Shown piece by piece: positions 1 to 5,502 of a stretch of DNA of 8,424 bases. The stretch is from an uncultured Propionibacteriaceae bacterium (GTDB taxonomy: Bacteria; Actinomycetota; Actinomycetes; Propionibacteriales; Propionibacteriaceae). The position numbers and the translations under genes are program-made. Location: NCBI GenBank assembly GCA_936941515.1, contig CAKZJI010000157.1:1-8424 (forward strand). The letters are read 5' to 3'. The notes under the pieces are model-generated. The model made no database searches. It was not told the DNA's origin and saw only the letters and a list, made by a program, of their open reading frames with translations. Within the stretch, counting starts at the first letter, position 1; each line of letters begins with the position of its first letter.

Positions 1-3000
1 GTCTTCACCTATCGGGTCCAAGACCGTTTCGGCGCCGAGGGCGTGGGGACCGTGCGCGTCGGTGTGGCTCCTGCCCCCACCACGAATCAACTTCCCGTGG
101 CGGTGGCCGACGAGGTGTCGGCGCGGCCATCCACCAGGTTGGAGATTCCCGCTACGAAGAACGACATTGATCCGGATGGCGACCAGATCTCGATCATCAA
201 GGAATCGGTGCGTCCCGCGGACTCCAGCTGGGAACCGCAGGTTGAGGTCAAGGGGCAGAGAATCGTGGTGGTGACCCCGGCGCAGGAGGGCACCTATCAG
301 CTGCTCTACTCGATCAGCGACGGACGTGGCACCTCCGTGCAGGGCGCGGTCACGGTGACTGTCGACAAGAACGTGCCGCCCGTCGCACCACAGGCTCGCG
401 ACGATGTGGTTCAGGCCTCTGCCATCAGCGGAGTCGACACCGTGGACGTCCCAGTCCTGGAGAACGACTCTGACTCCGATGGCGTGGTCTCCGATATGAA
501 GGTGGATGTCGAGGGGCCTGCGACGGTCCGCAATGGGGTCGTCACCGTTCCGGTACGTGAGGATCGCCAGATCATTCTGTACACCGTCACGGACGCCGAC
601 GGCCTCAGTGCCCGGGCCGCCATCGTGGTTCCGGGACGGGAGAACCCGCCTCAGCTCAACGCCGACAAGGGGCCTGCCCGAGTCACTGCGGGGGAGACTC
701 TGACCATCGACATCCCCGAATGGGTGTTGACGAGGCCAGGCCGCGAGGCCAAGCTGACCAGCGTCGACTCAGTGGTTGCAGGTCCGGGAGGGGACTCCAA
801 GGCCGGTGACGGCGGTGTGCAGGTGGTGGACGGCAGGACCCTGAACTTCACTCCGGACATAGGCTTTTCGGGTGTCACCACCGTCTCCTTCGAGGTGACC
901 GACGGGCAGAGTATTGACGACCCCAGCGGCAAGACCGCCCGGATCAATTTGACCGTCCAGGTGACCTCCTCCGGGAAACAGCCACCCCAGGTCAGGCCGA
1001 ACCAGCTGCGCGTCGCCCCCGGCGAGCCCTCCCAGACCGTGTCGCTGGCTGCGATGGTCGATGACCCCGATCCCGGTGACAAGGAGCGGATGACCTTCGA
1101 GCTGACGGGGACGGAGGGGCCGGTGCAGGCCTCCGTCTCAGGGCAGGAGCTATCCCTGGCGGCTGCCGATGGGGCGGCGGTCGGTTCCACCGCGACGGTG
1201 AACGTCTCAGTGCATGACGGCAGCACCGACCCGGTGACCATGACCATCCCTGTCACGGTCATCTCCTCCACGCGGCCGCTGATGACTGTCCCAGAGATCA
1301 CGGAGAAAGACGCGCGCATCGGGACTCCTGTGTCCTTCAATCTGGCCGAGATCGTCACCAACCCCTTCGCCGATGTCGGCGGCGAGATCTCCCTGGTGGG
1401 GAGCCCGGACGTTCGGGGAGCGGCCACCGCCTCCGCCGAGGGCTCAGTGATCACTGTCACTCCGACGGAACCTGGCGCCTCGGACACGGCTCCCGAGGAC
1501 ATCACGGTGACCTATAGGGTCGCTGACGCCACGAAAGACCCGCAGCGCGAGAAAACAGGTGTGATCCGCCTGGTGGTCAAGAACCCGCCGGTGGCTCCGG
1601 CGAACGTCAGCGCGCAGTATCTCAAGTCTCAGACTGCCCGTGTGTCGTGGACCCATGCGAGCTGGAGGGGTGGGACCCCGAGGGGATACCTCGTCTCCTG
1701 GCCCGGGGGAAGTCAGGAGTGTGGGCTCCAGACCACCTGCGACGTCTCGGGCCTGCCGAATGGCGGCCGGTACAGCTTCACGGTGAAGGCTCTGGTCAGT
1801 GAGTCAGACCTGAACTCTCGCAGCCCCCAGTCGGAACCGAGCAATGAGATCCTCGTGGATGTGCTGCCCGACACTCCAGCGGCGCCGACAGCCGTCGCCG
1901 GTGACCAGCGGGTCGCTCTGACCTGGAATGCGGGGACGGTTCCGAGCGGCGGCTCCCCTGTGACTCGGTACACCGTCACGAAGTACCCGGGCGGGGAGCA
2001 GCAGGACACCACCGGCACCAGCCTCACATGGTCGGGGCTGAGCAATGGCCAGGCTTACACCTTCACCGTGTCCGTCCACAACCGGCTGACCGACAGCGAC
2101 AGCAAGGTCTCCCCACCCGTCAGCCCAGCCTCGCAGCCCGTCACCCCCGCCGGTGCGCCCGGCAACCTGAGCGCTCCGTCGGTGTCGATGATCGGCACGG
2201 GGGACGGCAGTCAACTGGCCGCGCGGATTAGCTGGGCCCAGCCCGGTGCATCGAACGGTGACACCCACTACCGTTACATCGTCACGGACAACAGCGGCCG
2301 TGAGGTCTGCAGCGAGCGCAGTGAGACCTCCTGCGACATCTCGCTGACCCCCTCCACGGAGGAGGTGACCTTCTCCGTCAAGGCCACCAACTCCTCTGGA
2401 CTGTGGTCGGCGCCCTCGCCGCACTCCGAGCCCGTCCGGGCCTTCCAGCCACCCTCGGCCCCCACCGGATTCGAGGTCACCCCGACTGGCAAGGGCACCG
2501 AGGTGAAGCTGAATGTCTGGGGGGCCTCCGGGAATGGCCTCCGGGAGGATGAGATCTCCTACCGCTGGAGTGCCGGGGGCGACGGCGGCACGGTGAGCGC
2601 CGGGGAGCACGTCATCACCAGCTCGGCTTTCGCGTTGGGACAGCCCGTGACGGTACGGGTCACCGCCATCGCGACGGTGAAGGGGCAGACCTCCGAAGGC
2701 GGCTCCAAGACTGCGACGGTGACGGCATACGCTCCACCACAGGCTCCGACCGTCAGCGCTGAAGGCGGGGAGCAGGTCACTTTCAAATGGGACATCAGCT
2801 CTCCCAGCAACGGCGCCAAGGTGACGCAGGTGCGGTTGAAGATCAACGGCGATACTGAGGAGGTCGGCAACCCGTCAGGCAGCCGGACTGTCGGTGAGCC
2901 GGGCCAACGGTATTGTCTGAGCGCCCAAGCACAGAATGAGCACGGAGACTGGGGCCCTTGGTCTCAGGAGGCATGCGCCAACACGACGAAGCCTGAACCT

Positions 3001-3282
3001 GAGAAGCACGCCACACTCGAATGGCAGGCTAAGAGATGCGGCCAGGGCCCGTGGTGCGAGTACGGGTTCAGGATCACACTTGATCAGTGGCCCGCAGATC
3101 AGGATGTGAAATGCAAGCTTCCCTACCTGCGTAGGAAGAGGGGGGACGATGCGGTCAAGGTTGAGCTTGAGACCTCAAGCTCGGGCAAGGCGCGTAAGGA
3201 CTTCGAGGCGTGGGCCCACGCTGATGACATCTCTTCCTCAGTGGGCAGTAGAGACATCACCGCTCAATGTGAGAAAGACTGA
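1..3282 (+). CDS. Large Ig-like / fibronectin type III repeat surface protein, C-terminal part (5'-truncated)
   Basis: The frame is open from base 1, so the true start lies upstream; the GTG at 43 is only an internal Val codon. The 1093 visible residues divide by eye into the end of one Ig-like repeat (1-22), Ig-like repeats at about 29-126, 127-213, 214-325, 326-421 and 423-527, five Fn3 domains at about 528-621, 622-714, 715-816, 817-909 and 910-995, and a tail at 996-1093. Repeats 2 and 3 resemble Big_9/cadherin-like domains: an NDxDxDG loop, then a closing YxxxDxxG strand. The Fn3 domains show the early Trp (VSW, LTW, ISW) and Pro-rich joints. There are ten Cys, all in the Fn3/tail half. 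No LPXTG motif or C-terminal membrane helix is present, so any anchor must be N-terminal, outside the window. The role is probably cell-surface or adhesin-like, or an envelope scaffold. The domain calls are firm; the function is inferred. Confidence 0.88.
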   Translation, partial: VFTYRVQDRFGAEGVGTVRVGVAPAPTTNQLPVAVADEVSARPSTRLEIPATKNDIDPDGDQISIIKESVRPADSSWEPQVEVKGQRIVVVTPAQEGTYQLLYSISDGRGTSVQGAVTVTVDKNVPPVAPQARDDVVQASAISGVDTVDVPVLENDSDSDGVVSDMKVDVEGPATVRNGVVTVPVREDRQIILYTVTDADGLSARAAIVVPGRENPPQLNADKGPARVTAGETLTIDIPEWVLTRPGREAKLTSVDSVVAGPGGDSKAGDGGVQVVDGRTLNFTPDIGFSGVTTVSFEVTDGQSIDDPSGKTARINLTVQVTSSGKQPPQVRPNQLRVAPGEPSQTVSLAAMVDDPDPGDKERMTFELTGTEGPVQASVSGQELSLAAADGAAVGSTATVNVSVHDGSTDPVTMTIPVTVISSTRPLMTVPEITEKDARIGTPVSFNLAEIVTNPFADVGGEISLVGSPDVRGAATASAEGSVITVTPTEPGASDTAPEDITVTYRVADATKDPQREKTGVIRLVVKNPPVAPANVSAQYLKSQTARVSWTHASWRGGTPRGYLVSWPGGSQECGLQTTCDVSGLPNGGRYSFTVKALVSESDLNSRSPQSEPSNEILVDVLPDTPAAPTAVAGDQRVALTWNAGTVPSGGSPVTRYTVTKYPGGEQQDTTGTSLTWSGLSNGQAYTFTVSVHNRLTDSDSKVSPPVSPASQPVTPAGAPGNLSAPSVSMIGTGDGSQLAARISWAQPGASNGDTHYRYIVTDNSGREVCSERSETSCDISLTPSTEEVTFSVKATNSSGLWSAPSPHSEPVRAFQPPSAPTGFEVTPTGKGTEVKLNVWGASGNGLREDEISYRWSAGGDGGTVSAGEHVITSSAFALGQPVTVRVTAIATVKGQTSEGGSKTATVTAYAPPQAPTVSAEGGEQVTFKWDISSPSNGAKVTQVRLKINGDTEEVGNPSGSRTVGEPGQRYCLSAQAQNEHGDWGPWSQEACANTTKPEPEKHATLEWQAKRCGQGPWCEYGFRITLDQWPADQDVKCKLPYLRRKRGDDAVKVELETSSSGKARKDFEAWAHADDISSSVGSRDITAQCEKD

Positions 3283-3305
3283 CACGCACCCGCGGAAGAA
3301 ATGAA

Positions 3306-3312
3306 AAGGTGA
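3306..3312 (+). promoter_or_regulatory. Ribosome binding site for the MoxR gene
   Basis: AAGGTGA lies 10 nt upstream of the ATG at 3323, inside the 40-nt spacer after the surface-protein gene. It matches the 3' half of the consensus Shine-Dalgarno sequence. It supports 3323 over the in-frame ATG at 3329, which would be 16 nt away. Confidence 0.6.
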
Positions 3313-3322
3313 CTGGAACGAT

Positions 3323-4294
3323 ATGACGATGACCCCGGAACAGGCTGCTTTCTTTGCGGATACCTTCGCGCGGCTGACCGACAATGTCGGCCAGGCGTTG
3401 CTGGGGAAGGGCCCGGTCATCCAGCTGGCGCTGACCTGCATGCTGTCGGAGGGGCACCTCCTGTTGGAGGACGCCCCGGGAACCGGCAAGACTGCGATGG
3501 CCAGGGCCATCGCGGCCTCGGTGCACGGCAGCCACAACCGCATCCAGTTCACCCCCGACCTGCTGCCCTCTGACATCACGGGCATCACCATGTACGACCA
3601 GGCGACCTCACGCTGGACCTTCCACCACGGGCCGGTGTTCAGCTCCATCGTGCTGGCCGACGAGATCAACCGGGCCTCACCCAAGACGCAGTCCGCACTC
3701 CTGGAGGTCATGGAGGAGGCTCACGTGACGGTGGATGGCCAGCGTTACCCGACGGAGCGGCCGTTCATGGTGATAGCCACCCAGAACCCCATCGAACAGG
3801 CTGGCACGTACAAACTCCCGGAGGCGCAGCTGGACAGGTTCCTCATGAAGACATCCGTCGGCTATCCGGAGACTGATGCGGCGGTCCAGGTGCTCGCTGG
3901 CTCCTCCCAGCCGGACCGCTCCAAGAGGCTCTCGCCTGTCCTGGCTCAGCAGGCCGTCGCCGAGATGATCGACTCTGTCAAGGACAACTACATCGACCAG
4001 TCTGTGCTGCTCTACATCCAGCGTCTCGTCGAGGCGACTCGGAACGACAACGACACCGCATTGGGCGTCTCCACGCGAGGCGCCATCGCGATGGTCCGAG
4101 CAGCCCGGGTGTGGGCGGCCGCCCATGGGCGCCACTATGTGCTGCCCGACGATGTCAAGGAGTTGGCTGTCCCCGTGTGGACGCATCGCCTGATTCTGTC
4201 TCCCGAGGCCGAGTTCTCCGGGGTGAGCGCCACCGATGTGATAGCGCGTGTCCTGGCCTCGGTGGAGGCGCCGACCAGTCGGATGAACGCCTGA
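3323..4294 (+). CDS. MoxR-family AAA+ ATPase
   Basis: A 323-residue cytoplasmic AAA+ ATPase of the MoxR family, about the usual length. MoxR proteins are thought to use ATP hydrolysis to remodel or assemble protein complexes, often with a DUF58/VWA partner encoded next door. Visible motifs: Walker A APGTGKTA (51-58), the LLPSDITG segment (80-87) typical of MoxR, Walker B IVLADE (109-114) followed by INRASPKTQSALLEVMEE, sensor 1 IATQNP (151-156), the LDRF arginine segment (170-173), and the sensor-2 region STRG (250-253) in a C-terminal helical lid. No catalytic residue appears to be missing, so it should be an active ATPase. It lies 40 nt after the Ig/Fn3 gene and 5 nt before the DUF58 gene, which fits co-transcription. 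The substrate is unknown; the neighbouring membrane and surface proteins are the obvious candidates. Confidence 0.96.
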   Translation: MTMTPEQAAFFADTFARLTDNVGQALLGKGPVIQLALTCMLSEGHLLLEDAPGTGKTAMARAIAASVHGSHNRIQFTPDLLPSDITGITMYDQATSRWTFHHGPVFSSIVLADEINRASPKTQSALLEVMEEAHVTVDGQRYPTERPFMVIATQNPIEQAGTYKLPEAQLDRFLMKTSVGYPETDAAVQVLAGSSQPDRSKRLSPVLAQQAVAEMIDSVKDNYIDQSVLLYIQRLVEATRNDNDTALGVSTRGAIAMVRAARVWAAAHGRHYVLPDDVKELAVPVWTHRLILSPEAEFSGVSATDVIARVLASVEAPTSRMNA

Positions 4295-4299
4295 CAGAC

Positions 4300-5502
4300 G
4301 TGTCCGATTCCCCGCAGCGCACGCGCCTTAGCGCCCGCGAGCCGCATTCCAGGGCAGAGCCTCGGCTGACGACCGTCACCCCGCTCGGCTGGGTTCTGAT
4401 TGTCGGCCTGGTGGTCACGGCCATTCCGGGATGGTTTCTTGGATGGCTGGAGTTCCGAGCCCTGTCGGTGATGTGTGCGACGGCCTTGGTGATTGCGATG
4501 CTGGCGATTCTGGGACGGCGTGAGCACGAGGTGGTCTTCCACCTGGAGAGGCCGCGTGTCCAGGTGGGGGATACTGCCGCCGGCGCTGTCCTGGTGCGTG
4601 CCGCAGGTGATCGGGCCACGGGCTCGGTGGCCCTGGAGTTTCCGGTGAGTGGTGAGGTGGCGAACTTCCGGGTTCCGCCGCTCGCGGTCGGTCAGGTGCA
4701 TGAGGAGCCCTTCACCATCCCTGCCAGCCGCCGGGGGGTGATCGAGATGGGGCCGGTGCGCTCCGTGCAGACAGATCCGCTGGTGCTCGTCAGTCGTCAG
4801 AAGCTGCTCTCTGATGCCTGCGAGCTCTTTGTGCATCCGCGGATCCTGCCTCTGGAGGCGGGGGCGGTTGGCTTCCTGCGTGATGTGGAGGGCGTCGCGA
4901 CTCAGAATCTGTCCTCCTCCGATGTGTCCTTCCATGCGCTGCGGGAGTATGTTCCAGGTGATGATCGACGCTCGGTGCACTGGCGCACCACTGCGCGAAC
5001 CGGGCAGCTCATGGTGCGGCAGTTCGAGGAGACGATGCGGGCCCACCTTCTGATTCTGCTCTCGACGGACAACAGCGACTACGAGAGCGAGGAGGACTTC
5101 GAGCTGGCGGTCTCAGTCGCAGGGTCTCTCGGGGTCTCGGCGCTGCGTGACGACCGCCAGGTCACGGTGTGCACATCCACGGAGCAGCTGTTCTTCCCTG
5201 GTCCCATCGGCCTGTTGGACAGGCTGTCTGGTGTGGAGCTTGGTGATGAGGGCCGTGACCTGCGGAGCCTCGCCATCACGTATGGGTCAAATCCCGGAGT
5301 TTCAGTGGCGGCCTTTGTCACGGGGTCGACGGCGCCCGCCACACTGCGTGCCGCACAACTGGCTCTTCCTCCGGGGATCTTCCCATTTGCGGTGCGTTGC
5401 GGGCCGACGGCGGAGCTTGCGCGTCGCAGGGTGGGGGATTTGATTATCCTGGACCTGACGAGCCTGGATGATCTCCGCCCTGCAGTCAGGAGCCTCGTGT
5501 GA
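4300..5502 (+). CDS. DUF58 domain membrane protein, partner of the MoxR ATPase
   Basis: A 400-residue protein starting at GTG 4300, five bases after the MoxR stop. The frame is open further upstream, but the ATG at 4111 would overlap MoxR by 184 nt and read as non-conserved sequence. No strong Shine-Dalgarno is seen, so translation may be coupled to MoxR. Two membrane helices lie at about 28-50 and 53-71, then a beta-rich domain (about 75-180). The DUF58 signature is at 215-229: R-E-Y-V-P-G-D-D-R-R-S-V-H-W-R. A VWA-like strand and loop follow (LLILLSTDNSDY, 250-261), where the metal-site pattern DxSxS is only partly kept (D257, S259, then Tyr261). DUF58 proteins are usual partners of MoxR ATPases in membrane-associated assembly systems. 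The exact biochemical role is not known. The gene ends in a 4-nt overlap with the next one. Confidence 0.93.
   Translation: MSDSPQRTRLSAREPHSRAEPRLTTVTPLGWVLIVGLVVTAIPGWFLGWLEFRALSVMCATALVIAMLAILGRREHEVVFHLERPRVQVGDTAAGAVLVRAAGDRATGSVALEFPVSGEVANFRVPPLAVGQVHEEPFTIPASRRGVIEMGPVRSVQTDPLVLVSRQKLLSDACELFVHPRILPLEAGAVGFLRDVEGVATQNLSSSDVSFHALREYVPGDDRRSVHWRTTARTGQLMVRQFEETMRAHLLILLSTDNSDYESEEDFELAVSVAGSLGVSALRDDRQVTVCTSTEQLFFPGPIGLLDRLSGVELGDEGRDLRSLAITYGSNPGVSVAAFVTGSTAPATLRAAQLALPPGIFPFAVRCGPTAELARRRVGDLIILDLTSLDDLRPAVRSLV
5488..5492 (+). promoter_or_regulatory. Ribosome binding site for the transglutaminase-like gene
   Basis: AGGAG lies 6 nt upstream of the GTG at 5499, within the last codons of the DUF58 gene. 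It fixes the GTG as the start and, with the 4-nt overlap of stop and start, indicates translational coupling. Confidence 0.75.

Noticed and set aside
43..45. GTG at 43 as the start of the surface-protein gene
   Set aside because: The frame is open to base 1 and the residues before it (TYRVQDRFG) look like the closing strand of another Ig-like repeat, so the gene begins upstream.
651..1505. Long minus-strand open frame of 284 codons opposite the surface-protein gene
   Set aside because: It is low-complexity, rich in Ser, Thr, Val and Pro, with no recognisable domain, and mirrors a strongly supported + strand gene. High G+C makes such shadow frames common.
2523..2546. Direct repeat of GGCCTCCGGGA spaced by 13 nt in the fourth Fn3 domain
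   Set aside because: Only two copies of a G/C-rich 11-mer within coding sequence; it codes for Ala-Ser-Gly-type residues in one copy and a shifted frame in the other, so it is probably chance.
3283..3322. Internal promoter or terminator in the 40-nt spacer before MoxR
   Set aside because: No stem followed by T-run and no paired -35/-10 boxes were seen; only a Shine-Dalgarno is convincing.
4111..4299. Upstream ATG at 4111 as the start of DUF58
   Set aside because: It would overlap the conserved C-terminal lid of MoxR by 184 nt and gives sequence unlike a DUF58 N-terminus. GTG 4300, just after the MoxR stop, gives the expected length and two N-terminal helices.
4135..5046. Minus-strand open frame of 303 codons opposite DUF58
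   Set aside because: It is rich in His, Arg and Gln with no domain or signal, opposite a gene with clear DUF58 motifs. The 299-codon frame at 5580-6479 on the minus strand is rejected for the same reason.
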